A DNA stretch of 50,433 nucleotides, from positions 73,917-124,349 of the forward strand of contig CAMPET010000036.1 in NCBI GenBank assembly GCA_946803715.1. The letters are read 5' to 3'. The DNA is from Beroe ovata. Its lineage: Eukaryota > Ctenophora > Nuda > Beroida > Beroidae. Shown piece by piece: positions 19,793 to 31,204 of this stretch. Positions within the stretch are counted from its first letter, which is position 1. Each line of letters opens with the position of its first letter. The notes beneath the pieces were generated by a model that ran no database searches, was not told where the DNA came from, and was given only the letters and a program-made list of their open reading frames with translations. Position numbers and translations under genes: made by a program.

Positions 19793-22700
19793 ATGTTTAC
19801 CAATCCAAACTTTCATGAGGATTCTTTTTTCAACAAGTACAGTCAAGAACCACCTTCCTGGTTTGAGTTTTTGCTAGATGCGTCTGGCAAGAAAATGTTG
19901 GTTCATCTGGAAAGCAACTTCGAACCATCTGCTCCACATTTGATTGCGCTTTTTGTTGACAAAGCCTCATCACACATCAACAACACTGGAGGTGCTGTGA
20001 GGCAATATTCCAATCAGCTTTGGGATTTAGCCAGTGAGACAGCATCATATCTCCACTGGAACCATGATTTGCTCTCTAAAATACCAACTTCAATAAGACA
20101 AAAGTTGCTATCCCATCTTGTTAAAGTGACAGTCCCCGAAGAAGTAAGGGCTCAAGACATTTGTCTGGTTGGTTTAGAAAAAATTCCTAGAGAAGGTCTT
20201 TCAGCTCTATATTTATATCATACATGGATCTGCCGTGCTTTTGTTCAACTCCATTTCCATGAAAAGCCAGGCAAAAATGATTTTGAAATGCCCGGATTTC
20301 TTCCTAATGTTAATGCTTTACAGCTGATTGAACCTGAGTTGTCCCATTCAATGCAATTTTTGCATAAGATAGCAGCAAATCCCCCAGAATTGACGTGTCC
20401 TCAGGTATTCTCCATTGGGAAACTTCCCAAGAGCAATACTTTGAAATATTCATCTCAAACTGTATCTGCCCAGGTTCATTTTGATCTTGGAGAATTATTT
20501 TTCTACTACTGTTCCTATAGCGAAGCATATTCCCATTTCAAAATTACTGCTGATCTTTATGAGAAATGTAATTCAGAACTTCTATCATTTACAAAGCAAA
20601 AAGTGACTAGTTTCATCACTGGACTACAGTTCCTGACGGTGTCTGCTGATATTGTTGATCAGGAATCTTTGGTTTCAAAGCTTGAGTTAACTAAGGCCTG
20701 CAATTATGACGGTTGTGTTGATATCTTGTTGCAAGACAATTTTCGCAGGGAACTTAGTTTAAGTCATCGAAAGGCATTTGTGAAAGAAGTAAATGAATCA
20801 TGTAGAGATCAGAGTCTACATAAACAAGCTTATCTGTGCAATGTTATCCTTGAAGTTATTTTGGGGAAGGGAACTAAGCAAATTTTTTGGGACATGTTGA
20901 AGGGTGATAAGGACCTTGTCTTAGATTTCGTTATATCAGCAACTCTGAACTATTTAGAAAATCCAACTTCGGTGAATATTAAAGCAAATGTGAGATTCTT
21001 CTTTTTGTCAATCATGTCTAAGCGATATATGAAGAACAGGGTTGATGATATTGTAGACAGAATTGGTTCACTGTTAGGTATAGCTCTGCCAAAAGGCAAT
21101 TGTTCACCCAATGACGCTGAGAGTTCGAAAATTACTCTTGTTTATGAGGAAGGAGAACTCACGAGTTATTATGAAAAGTTGTGTTCAACTATCGATTTTT
21201 CGGAAATAAAAGATTGTATATCCAAGATCTGTCAGTTACAGCCTAACTTTCATGTTCAATCATTTTGTGAAAGGGTTTTCAAGGATATGAGGAAGATTAG
21301 TCTCTTCCTTCCGCTGATTGATTACTTGGCCTGTCCCAAGCCCCTGGCAGTAATTCTTTCATACAAATTAGCTCACTTGTATAATTACATGCAATTCGAC
21401 CAAGCTCATAAATTACTTACTGATATCAAAGATTATCTGAAAACCGCACAATATGCTGCATTTAAAAGAGGCCAAAATTCGAGACCATTAGATAAGCTAG
21501 AGGTTATCCTTAAGTCATTTGTCATCAACAGGTCTGCATTCTTGTCTCACCACAAGATCAAACCTTCAGACGAATTCTTCGAAAACATCACAATTCTGAA
21601 CATCAATCATCATTCTAATGCTGGAACACATTCAATGAACTTTGAAACAAGTATAGCCTCTGCCGTACTGCTAAATGTTGGAGAGCAACCAATGATTGTA
21701 GAAATAAATGATGGATTTGACTTCATTGCAAGTCAACTTTGGAACTATGCCAAAAATCCATCATATGATCTGTCAACACTGTTCAAGTTGCTGATTCCAA
21801 TGCATTCTGGTAAACCGCCTGAGGGAACTATGATCAGATCAATGTTCCTGGACTTTTGTTATCAGATTGCAGATGAAGAAATGTTGGAATTACTTGTTGC
21901 TGTTATTGTAAAGATTTTCAATGACAGTGAAAAGGCTGAATGGCACAATTTTACCTGCGACATAATAACAAGAGCTTGGCCAAAGTTGTCGAACAGTAAA
22001 GAGGTAATTTTGTCAGAATACAAGAATTGATATCCATTCCCACATATAATACCTATTATCATTGAATCCTGAGGCAATAGGTACATAAATTATGCAATCA
22101 AGATAGGTATGAATTATGATGCAGATATTTTCCATTCATGAACTTAATGTGCTATCTTACTTCACCTCCCAGGCAGATGCTACAGTCTGTCTCTCTACAC
22201 TTAGCCGAATATTGGACCACGCCCTACAACTCTACCCCCATAACATCAGACTCCTGACTCTCAGTGCAAACTGTAAGATGTACAGAGGTGACAATGAAAG
22301 CACCATCCGAGAGCTCTTGTCATGCGGTGCACTCCTATCAGGTGTGTGCCATTGTTGCTTAAAACTTTTCATCAAGTTATATACTTGAGGAGTAGCTCAG
22401 GGATTCATAGCACTCAACATCTAAATTTGCACATCCAAATAAGCGCTCAACATCTAAATTGAACCTGTATTATATAATTTTCAGATGGTTTCACTGATTT
22501 GTCGACCCTTGATCGATGGTTGGATGGTAATTTTTACAACCTGGTTAAAGCATGCATGAATGTCAATGCTCATATTGAGGTAACTCCAAGGAAATGTTTT
22601 CCTTCCATTCCTGTATTTTATTGACATTTGATATATTGGTATTGAGTTTGTTCCTCCCCGACCCTAATCCCCAATTGATAGAAATTGCAGCGACCTAAGT

Positions 22701-23147
22701 TCCCATGAAATGATGGCTCATTAACTATCTATCGTGTTGTCTCAGGTAGCATTGCTGTGCTGCATGAAGAATCCTCCTGATTATGGGACGAGTTTCCAGG
22801 CCCTGAAGAGAACCTCAGTTCACGATAACCTACATCAGTATTACCCTCTTTTCTGGGACGTCAATCTCTTGGAGTGTGCTATTGCCCAACACCACAAACG
22901 TGGTGAAACAAGTTTGTAAAGATTTTTCGTGACGTTTTAATTCAGTTTAGATGTATGTTCAGATATTTGAGACTCCTCTCTATAACACCCTTTTTACTCA
23001 CCAGTGCTCCGAGACTACGTCATGGGACTAATTGGACAACCAGAAATCAATGAAAATAATTCCCCATCATTACAGAAACGAACTTCTACAACCAAGAAGG
23101 GGCTCTTCCTTCGAACTCTCCTATTCAAATATATTTCCAGAGGATGA
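19793..23147 (+). CDS. INTS8: Integrator complex subunit 8
   Basis: Five exons, 19793-22003, 22173-22341, 22485-22579, 22746-22911 and 23005-23147, all with GT-AG borders and matching phase, give 927 residues; the human protein has 995. The ATG at 19793 is the first in frame. Matches are strong at both ends. N-terminal SWFEFLLDASGKK mirrors the human WFEFLLEESLLEK. The C-terminal part (QVALLC, then DYGTSFQALKRTSVHDN, YYPLFWDVNLLECA, HHKRGET) mirrors the human TPR-like end (VAILC...YKTAFKSLQEQNSHD...YDYIWDVTILEYL...HHKRGET), followed by LIGQPEIN against AIGQTELN. INTS8 is a helical-repeat scaffold that recruits PP2A to Integrator, which cleaves snRNA and attenuated mRNA transcripts at RNA polymerase II. 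The first exon of 2.2 kb is unusually long for this neighbourhood. Confidence 0.93.
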
Positions 23148-23569
23148 AAATGCACTATGACTATGCAGTTCATAGCTATGAGCTACGTGTGTAATTTTTG
23201 GCTATGTTGAATTTTAAAGTTTCTTTCGCGAAAAGATTATTAATAGAAGGTCTATTTTCTAAGATGTGGTGTCCTACAAATTTAACTCTATCAATACTGT
23301 ACATCAATATTTGCTGTTCGCTTCAACAAAATGACTAGAGGACCTCATGTTAGCATTTTAACATTTAATTTCGCCAGAAGTATTTTGCATCAATAATTGC
23401 TAATGAAAGTGCAATGGATGCAATTGTCACTTGGCTATCCTTATATCCATTCTTTTTCTTATTTTTTGCATAAATCAGATGAAAATTATCAGTCAGTAAC
23501 TCATTCAGTTCACGAAAAATGTCTAGGTTATCATGAAATAGAAGATACCTAGAATGAAAGAGGCTAGCG
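23148..23569. other. Intergenic between INTS8 and the zinc-finger gene
   Basis: AT-rich, about 420 bp. A short minus-strand frame overlapping the zinc-finger start looks like chance. Nothing else is visible. Confidence 0.5.
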
Positions 23570-26140
23570 ATGAAATTGAGGAACAAAAATGATTCTAGTG
23601 ATCAAGCTAATCCATCGGGAAGTGAATTGGGGCATGATGGATCAAAACTTACCATCTCAAACTCGAAAGCTGTCTCATTAAAAGGTAATAAGACAATATT
23701 CAAAATTGGATGCAATATCAAAAGCCGCCCTTTGAAGCCCCAGGAGGGTCCGAATAGCAAGAATCAAGATAACGTTGAACGAAATGAAGTAGGAATTTCT
23801 AAGAAAGAGACTCAGAAAAGAATACAGTCGTCTGTAATAGTAAATGCTCTTTGTCATGAAACTGCTAAATATCACCCAAACGGTGACATGGCAAATTCTT
23901 TAGAAACGCCTTCCCACGATCATTTACAAGAACTAAAACTGCATGGAAATGTGGACAATCCATCCCAGGGTAGATTGAAGGATTTTGTACCTGTAACCTT
24001 GTTTAACACAATAATTCCAGAAATTTTCAGACAGAAATTTCCGGAACCAAAAAATCGGGAGGGCTTATTTGTATGTAAGTGGTGTAAACGGAGCAGAGCT
24101 GAAGTGAACAAGGCTGTTTACAGTGACTCAATGTATTTAGTTAGACATTACATAAATCATCACAGCGAAATACCTGTGAAGGATTATAATATTCAGTGTC
24201 AGGATTGCAAAGCATACTTTTTCCATGAGAAGAGGCTAGAGGTTCATAAGCAAAATGGATCATGTTATGTGAAGCACTTCCAAAACGACTGCCTAGACGC
24301 TGGAATGGCCTTGACTAAAGATGCATTCATGACCAATTGTCCTCACTGTGATATGATCTTCCTGTCGATGAAGCGTTTCAGGAAACATCTATGCAAGGAT
24401 GGAAATAGTTGTCGGTTTGAGAATATGACAGACCATCCTCGCGAGATGGGAATGTTCGACTACATGAAGTGCAAGTTTTGCGGAGAAATTTTCTTATTCG
24501 AAAGTGATTTCAAGTTGCATTTACTACCACAACTTGCTAGAAGCGACGAATTGTTTAAGTGCCGAACTGTATCAAAACTTATTTTCAAATGTTCAGTGTG
24601 TGAACAACAGTATTTCAGTGAGCAAAGGTACAGGCAACATTTGCTCGTGGATCATTCTGTTGAAGAGTTTGATTTAAAGTGCGATAAATGCGGCAAATAT
24701 TTTCATACAGAAACTCGCTTGCGAGAACACAATGACATGATGTCCTGGTTTCCACATTGTTTTGATTATGATGACTGTAGAACGATTCCAAAAGGACCAG
24801 AAGTGGATGAAAGCATTTTTTTGCGTTTGAAGGCCTTCGAGTGTCCGGTTTGCAATAGAAAATTCCATGTCAAGCAAAGGGTAGTAGCCCATCTAAAGAA
24901 GCATCATCCTGATTTTAAGAGCCCCTTGAACTGTTCTGACTGTGGTATGACCTTTATTACGGTTCGTGATTATGAAGATCATATGACCAAATGGAAATGT
25001 CCTTTTTGTGGTGATATTTTGAATTCTAAAGCAATGCTTACTACCCATTGCAGAAAAAAACATGCTACTGCAAAAGGGACAAAAGCCAAAGAATTCGTAT
25101 GTGACATTTGTGGTAAAACTGAGCCGAGTGAAAATCTCTTACAACGACACAAGTCTACAGTTCATCATGATATCATTGAATGCCCTTTTTGTGGGGAAGA
25201 AGACAACCCACGACAAATGACCATGATCAATCACATTTCCAAACACGCATATAAGGATAACAGTGACAACAAATTTCAATGTGAGTTGTGTGAGAATAAA
25301 CCCACATATGCCAGTAAAAGCCAGCTTAAATTGCACATCTACCGGACTCATGATAAAAAAGACGTCACGAATTGTGATATTTGCAACCGAACATTTTCAC
25401 AAAAAGCTTCAATGATGCGACATCGCAGAATTCACCTGGACATCAAACCATTTAAGTGTAATATTTGTGGGGTTGCATTTACTCAGAAAACTGGTATGAA
25501 AAGTCACAAGGCACGCCACTTCAACAAAGACGGTTCCCTCAAATCAACAGAGGAGATAAAACAGCAGGCTGAAGTTATACAGCAACAACGTGAAACAATG
25601 AAAATCGGGGATCCTCGCGAAGGAAGGAAAAAGAAAGGTAATTATGGAAAAAAGAAGTTCAAATGTGATGAATGTAGAACCGAGTTCAAGACTAAAAAAG
25701 AGTTTGAATCCCATTCTTGTGTCGAATCTGACGGTGAGTGTGAAAGTGAACAGTCTCTATCTGATGTTGGCGAAGGTGACAAGAAACCTCTATCGCCCGT
25801 AGACTATGATAACAGATGTCATTTGTGTAAACTAACATTTGCTACCGAGAAAAGTCTAGCTAGACACAGATGTAAAGCGAAGAAAATGGCCCAAGGAGGT
25901 GAAAACGAGAAAAGCATAAAATCTGACAAAGGGGAAATTGAAAGTCGTACTGATGGAAAGGAAACTGAAGACGAACTAAAGAATAATGGATCACCACTTC
26001 TGGACAAGAAAGAAAATTCGCGAAAGAGGAAGAGCAACAATGAAACAAAAAGTCATAAGAAAAAATGTGTCCAGCGACATGAAAAGGAAACTTCTTCCTA
26101 TAAGAAGTTGCTAACTGCAGAAAGATTATCGAATATCTGA
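23570..26140 (+). CDS. C2H2 zinc-finger protein, 856 residues, single exon
   Basis: An uninterrupted frame from ATG at 23570. The first ~150 residues are Ser/Asn/Lys-rich and probably disordered. From about residue 165 there are roughly 16 CxxC...H segments. Ten or so are canonical C2H2 fingers, for example FKCSVCEQQYFSEQRYRQHL, FECPVCNRKFHVKQRVVAHL and the tandem pair NCDICNRTFSQKASMMRHRR / FKCNICGVAFTQKTGMKSHK. That pair is joined by a TGEKP-like linker (HLDIKPFKC). Several other fingers are degenerate or end in HxxxC. Two isolated fingers follow near residues 696 and 745, and the C terminus is Lys/Glu-rich with likely nuclear-localisation signals (NSRKRKSNNETKSHKKK). It is probably a DNA-binding regulator; I cannot assign an orthologue. 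No KRAB, BTB or SCAN domain is visible. Confidence 0.82.
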   Translation: MKLRNKNDSSDQANPSGSELGHDGSKLTISNSKAVSLKGNKTIFKIGCNIKSRPLKPQEGPNSKNQDNVERNEVGISKKETQKRIQSSVIVNALCHETAKYHPNGDMANSLETPSHDHLQELKLHGNVDNPSQGRLKDFVPVTLFNTIIPEIFRQKFPEPKNREGLFVCKWCKRSRAEVNKAVYSDSMYLVRHYINHHSEIPVKDYNIQCQDCKAYFFHEKRLEVHKQNGSCYVKHFQNDCLDAGMALTKDAFMTNCPHCDMIFLSMKRFRKHLCKDGNSCRFENMTDHPREMGMFDYMKCKFCGEIFLFESDFKLHLLPQLARSDELFKCRTVSKLIFKCSVCEQQYFSEQRYRQHLLVDHSVEEFDLKCDKCGKYFHTETRLREHNDMMSWFPHCFDYDDCRTIPKGPEVDESIFLRLKAFECPVCNRKFHVKQRVVAHLKKHHPDFKSPLNCSDCGMTFITVRDYEDHMTKWKCPFCGDILNSKAMLTTHCRKKHATAKGTKAKEFVCDICGKTEPSENLLQRHKSTVHHDIIECPFCGEEDNPRQMTMINHISKHAYKDNSDNKFQCELCENKPTYASKSQLKLHIYRTHDKKDVTNCDICNRTFSQKASMMRHRRIHLDIKPFKCNICGVAFTQKTGMKSHKARHFNKDGSLKSTEEIKQQAEVIQQQRETMKIGDPREGRKKKGNYGKKKFKCDECRTEFKTKKEFESHSCVESDGECESEQSLSDVGEGDKKPLSPVDYDNRCHLCKLTFATEKSLARHRCKAKKMAQGGENEKSIKSDKGEIESRTDGKETEDELKNNGSPLLDKKENSRKRKSNNETKSHKKKCVQRHEKETSSYKKLLTAERLSNI

Positions 26141-26660
26141 TGGAGTGTAATAATTTGTCTATCTTGCTTAAGTGTCAGAATAATTCTACTCATTTCCGAC
26201 TCCTTTTTGCATGGGATAGATCAACTATCAGGCTGTTCTCAGTTCTGAATGAATCATTTCGAGTTGATGAATATGTGACATTGGCCGTAGTGTCGGAAAA
26301 CATCAGCTGCTCAACCGATCACTTTATTCAAGGTTGATTAGCCTTTACAGACACTGTATTGCGAGTTTTTGACATATTGTATTGGTAATCTTTTGGGATA
26401 TATTAGTATATTCAATATGACCTGACTTAATTATCTTTTAACAAACAGCCACGTATTTATGAATGTATTCTGAATAATTTATTTTTTATGATAATGGTTT
26501 ACTTGATATTGCTTAACTTATTAATTATATGGAATATAAATAATTGATGTGATAATTCATGACTAAGCTGATATTTTGTGATATCGTTATGATGTACCTA
26601 ATGATAGCAATGATAACCGCTACTGTGATTGGTTCTCGATAAACCTTCTTTTCACAGAAT
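26141..26660. other. Intergenic between the zinc-finger gene and RCC1L
   Basis: AT-rich 520 bp. A 65-codon frame at its start is not supported by splice sites or homology. It should hold the RCC1L promoter. Confidence 0.5.
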
Positions 26661-28408
26661 ATGATGAATACAGTTCGAGATGTTGTCAGAAACATGTCAA
26701 GATTATCATGTAGCACCAATTTTAGTGGAGGGTATGCCTACGTCACACCTTCAAACGACATGCCTAGGGCGGTTCCCTTACTCTATCCGCTATTCAGAGG
26801 GGGTAAAACTGACAAAGTGTCAATTGGGAATGGATTCATCGTGGGATCTTACAAGGAATCGAATGGGTATGCGATTTGTTCTCATGGTGTAAACAAAGTG
26901 CTACAGCTGGGTAGCCCCTCGAAAAACCACACATTCGATAAGAAGATTTGGGGTATTGATGAGAGAATTGTAGAGCTGAGAAGTGGAAGGGCGCATACAC
27001 TCGCCTTGACGGAATCAGGCAATGTATTTGGTTGGGGAAGTAACAACCTGGGACAGCTTGGCTACCCAAGATCGCTATGCAAAGCAGTAAACTTCTCATT
27101 ACTCGACTTCCAAGGTAATGCATAGGTATCCCTTATAGCCTAATAGGGGTATTTTCAATTAACAGTCTAATTTGTACTTACCTTAGAAGACATACTTATA
27201 CGGATCAAAATCCTGGAGTTTGAAATTTTGGGGGAACGAAAATATGGAGGTTTCTCAAGAAATACCCAAATGACGTACTTCAAATAACGTCCCCAGTAAT
27301 TTTGGGATTTCAAATTGGCGGCTACAATTTTGGTAGGACGAACGTATGGGGATTTTTGCTGAAAATCTCCAAATTTTGTCCCTCATAAATATGTCACCTG
27401 AGGTAGTCAGGTGTTCTTTTGTTCATTTCCGTAAATCAAAATACAGTAATAAGAAACCGTATACACAGCTGAATGTGTGAATTTTTTGATGACAGCTTCT
27501 ACTGTCAGAAATGACAACTTGAAAGAAGGCGACCGTGCAACGAGAATGCTTTTCTATTCACGCAAAAAAGGCAGTGGAAAGAGGATACCCCAACGCTTTG
27601 ATATGTTTGATTTGCCATGTAGTATACATGGAGATGAAATAAACGATTGTTTTTCCAAACTATTGTTTTCCCTATTGGTCTTATCTCATGTTCCCCAGCA
27701 GATATGAAGAGCGTTGCAGTTGGATTGGACAACTCATTCCTCCTTACGTCTGAGGGCACTGTTTTGTCGTGTGGTTGGGCTGCTGACGGTCAAACTGGTA
27801 GCGGAAGTACCTCTACACTCGACCAATTCACTCCAGTAAACATCCCCTATCCTGTGAAGAAGATATCATCCTCTGCCGACAGTACACTTGTCTTGTGCGA
27901 GAATGGAATGGTGTATGGGTGGGGCAATAACGAGTACCACCAAATATCACCGTCACCTGAAATGCAGATGGTGTCACCCACACAGATTGATATGTCAGGT
28001 CATGTGATTGTAGATATAGCAAGTGGAGGCAGTTTCTCTCTATTCCTCTCTGAGTCCGGACAGGTGTTAAGCTGTGGATACGGTGCAGGCATTGGAAGGA
28101 GCAATGACTCAACAACAACACCCGTTGTTGTTCAAACCACATACAAACTTATTTCAATATCTGCAAGTTTGGATCATGCTGCTGGCATCACAGCTGAGGG
28201 CAATCTAGTTCGGTGGGGGAGGGGCCAGCATCATAAGTTAGTTGCAGTGTCTGAAGAGGATATACCACAGCCAGAGCTATTGGACCAACTCAAAAACAAG
28301 GTCATAGACGTAGTTTGTGGTACCAATAAGACATGTGTTATTACAAGCGAGCCTATAAAGTCTGTGTCGAATTTGGGGATGATTGAAGGAGACGAAGAAG
28401 ATGAATAA
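26661..28408 (+). CDS. RCC1L: RCC1L (mitochondrial RCC1-like protein)
   Basis: Two exons, 26661-27114 and 27702-28408, join in phase 1 and give 386 residues. The first ~20 residues are basic and Ser-rich (MMNTVRDVVRNMSRLS), compatible with a mitochondrial presequence. The body is a series of RCC1 blades: RSGRAHTLALTESGNVFGWG, SNNLGQLGYPR, SVAVGLDNSFLLTSEG..LSCGWAADGQTG, VLCENGMVYGWGNNEYHQ and DVVCGTNKTCVITSE. The strings CGWxADGQTG and GWGNxEYxQ are distinctive of RCC1L/WBSCR16 rather than RCC1 itself. RCC1L acts in mitochondrial ribosome assembly and mitochondrial RNA modules. The human protein has 464 residues, so one blade or the presequence may be shorter here, or a small exon in the 587 bp intron may be missed. 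The acidic end GDEEDE is local. Confidence 0.87.
27180..27420. repeat. Internal imperfect repeat in the RCC1L intron
   Basis: Two segments beginning GAACGAAAATATGGAGG and GAACGTATGGGGATTT, each followed by a similar AATxxCCAAAT stretch about 110 bp apart, suggest a degenerate two-copy repeat. Weak. Confidence 0.3.
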
Positions 28409-28693
28409 TATTGAAACATTATAGGTATAGATCTAGGTTTGATTGGAAGTGTTCATACAGGTTCATTTTCATTCTTTGAATGTGATCTCTTGGTTATTGA
28501 TGATTTTATAGCTGGTTATATAGGTATCTTTAATCTTTATACCCTAATTTTTGGACGCTTTTTTTAATATAAAGATTTCGCCACATTGGTACTTGTTTTT
28601 CAAATGATTTCGATATGACTCAAATTTGATTACACGAGAAGATACAGTACCTATCCAGTATCCTAATGATGAAACTCTCTCGCATGGAGATTG

Positions 28694-30851
28694 ATGGGAA
28701 ATGCTCAGTCAGTTAAGACAGTTAATCTAGAAGGTGTCTTTGAGCACACAGTTTTCGATGAAGCTGAAATCGAAAAGATAACGCGACTGTACAGCCAATA
28801 TGGAATTGACGGTATTCTCAATTGTCTCCTGCCCTTACCACTACTCCCACTCATCTTGTCTTATCTCAAAGGTTCGCCATCTTTATTCGTTCAATCATAA
28901 AATTTTTCTCAAATGTTTCAGTAGAGATAGGGTGGAGATATACCTATATCTGGACTAGAATTCGTTTTCTCAGAGCAAAGCCGAAGAGAAGGTTTGAGCG
29001 GTGATGTAACGATAGATCAGATAGTGTACCTGCTAGATACTTTACATCCCAGACAATCTCTAGACAATAAGGTAACTTAGCGTGTTTTGGTTAGTCTAGG
29101 ATCAAACCCATACCTAAAGCTCACGGTGAAACCAGTATCTCAGTATGCAGTATGTCATGTGACGAATAGAGGACTCAATCGTCATAAATTGCTGACACCA
29201 CAATATAACTCTGACGTAGGAATGCGTTGACACCAGTTTGCAGTACCTACGTCATGACAGGTCTTTGTGACGAATTAGGGACTCATTCGTCATAACTTGT
29301 TGACACCACTACATAACTCTGACGTAGGAATGCATTGACACCAGTGTGTAGTACGTCATGACAGGCCTCTGTGACGAAAAGGGTAGTCATTCGTCATAAC
29401 TTGTTGACACCGCTGCATAGCTCTGACGTAGAACTGCGTTGACACCAGTATGTAGTACGTCATGGAAGGCCTCTGTGATGAAAGGGTAGTCATTCGTCAT
29501 AACTTGTTGACACCGCTGCATAGCTCTGACGTAGAATTGCGTTGACACCAGTATTAATGCCTACGTCATGACAGGTCTCTATGACGAATTAGCGACTCAT
29601 TCGTCATCACTTCCTGACACCACTACATAACTCTGACGTATGAATGCATTGACACCAGTGTGTAGTACGTCATGACAGGCCTCTGTGACGAATTGGGGAA
29701 TCATTCGTCATCACTTGCTGACACCACTACATAACTCTGGCGTAGAATTGCGTTGACACGAGTGCAACAAAAAATTTATCAACACTACTTATTACAATCA
29801 AATTTGAGGTTGAAAACGGAGCTGTATTCCGAAAATATTCCCGATGTCAAGTTATTAAAATCCAGATTCAGTTATTAAAATTCAGTTTCATTACTTTGTC
29901 GCAAAGACCATNGTCATCACTCGCTGACACCACTACATTACTCTGACGTAGGAATACGTTGACACCAGTATGCAGTTCGTCATGACAGGTCTCTGTGACA
30001 AGTAAGCGACTCATTCGTCATCACTTGCTGACACCACTCCCACCACTACCTCTGGCGTAGAATTGCGTTGACACGAGCGTGACAAAAACCTTAAAAGCTT
30101 AAGGTTATAGTTAAGTAAAAAATACATGCCTGGCTTCTTTTTCAATGAGTTGAGTTATTTTTACGTATATGAAAATCATTAAGTATCGACACTGATTATT
30201 GATTACCTCTTGAATGGATGGTTATAGTTTTCTTTTTTTGAAAACCAAACTGAAACTGAAATCTCGGGAACTGAAGAGAAACTTTAGTGTACTTATGTTT
30301 TGCCATCACAGACTATAGTCAATATACTAATATAAAATGAAGAGAGCACATTACCGGTCTGTTGGACTATTAAAATAACAGTTTAACTCCTGTAAAATTA
30401 TAATTTAACTCCTGTAATTGTGTAATTACAGCGTGACCTAGCCTGGAAGGTGTATGATGGTAATGGTGACGGGTGTATTACCAAGTCTGATCTGCTGACA
30501 GTGTATGGTCACATTCTCCCTGGTGTAAAGATCACCACCCATCGGGTATGATGACAGTACTGATTCACGTTTGGTATAGGGTCTTTTTGACATTTTGAGC
30601 TGATAGGATGAAATGACATCGTTATAGGATTAGCAGAATTTACTCACTCCGTTCAAAAGTCATAAAGAATCTGTTGGGCTCATTGTTCAAATGACCACAA
30701 CACTGTTCAATGTTCACGATACTCATCACTGCGTCAGGTTATAGCAGACCGGCTCCTTGCTACAGTCCCAGATAGGTTGGTCAAGAAGGACAATTTCCAT
30801 GAGATACTCTCAGATGACCGCCTCACTGATCTTTTCACCAGATCCATTTGA
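28694..30851 (+). CDS. Small EF-hand protein with N-myristoylation motif (calcineurin B/CHP/CIB-like)
   Basis: Four exons, 28694-28811, 28974-29071, 30432-30545 and 30738-30851, all in phase, give 147 residues. The start MGNAQS fits the Gly2/Ser6 rule for N-myristoylation. EAEIEKITRLYSQYG resembles the first helix of CHP and CIB proteins (EIxxLYxRF). One canonical EF loop is present (DGNGDGCITKSDL: Asp1, Asn3, Asp5, Gly6, Ile8, Asp12). The other three EF positions are degenerate, and the protein is shorter than CHP1 (195) or CIB1 (191). A membrane-associated calcium sensor or regulatory subunit is likely, with partner unknown. The second intron (29072-30431) is filled by a tandem satellite. 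A missed exon cannot be excluded. Confidence 0.68.
29110..30085. repeat. ~105 bp tandem satellite rich in CGTCA half-sites, in an EF-hand gene intron
   Basis: Six contiguous units start near 29179, 29289, 29392, 29495, 29602 and 29706 (spacing 103-110 bp). Two more follow after a non-repeat stretch (29764-29912) and a single N at 29913. Each unit carries TGACGAAT paired with ATTCGTCA over a loop of about ten bases, and TGACGTA paired with TACGTCA over about 25 bases. Two GTTGACACC-type segments also recur. Degeneration is mild. Confidence 0.9.
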
Positions 30852-31204
30852 GTTTCCTGTTCTATGTCCATATTACCTACTAAAGTAGATTATAGTTCAA
30901 TCCGTTATGACGCCATGATTAACTTTCTTATTTTGCCAGACATGTAAATATGCATTTTGTGTCTCATACCTACTGTATTTAATCGCTATGTAAATATTGT
31001 ATTGTATTTCAGAGTTCAGACTTATTTATCATCTGTCCTGATAACCTGTGTATTTTACTGGTTCAGCGAACAACGCTCTGTGTTTCTATCTGTTCTTGGT
31101 TAACAATTCAGCATCGATTTCCTCATCGAATTGGTTTTGCTTTCCAGTCGATTATCCCATTATCCAAGTTCGTCTCAAATTGTAACCAAAAGGTAGTAAA
31201 GCAC
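30852..31204. other. Intergenic between the EF-hand gene and GNL3L
   Basis: 353 bp. It must contain the 3' end of one gene and the promoter of the next. No TATA box is clear. Confidence 0.5.

Noticed and set aside
29110-30085. CRISPR array
   Set aside because: The repeats are adjacent ~105 bp units without distinct spacers, in a eukaryotic intron.
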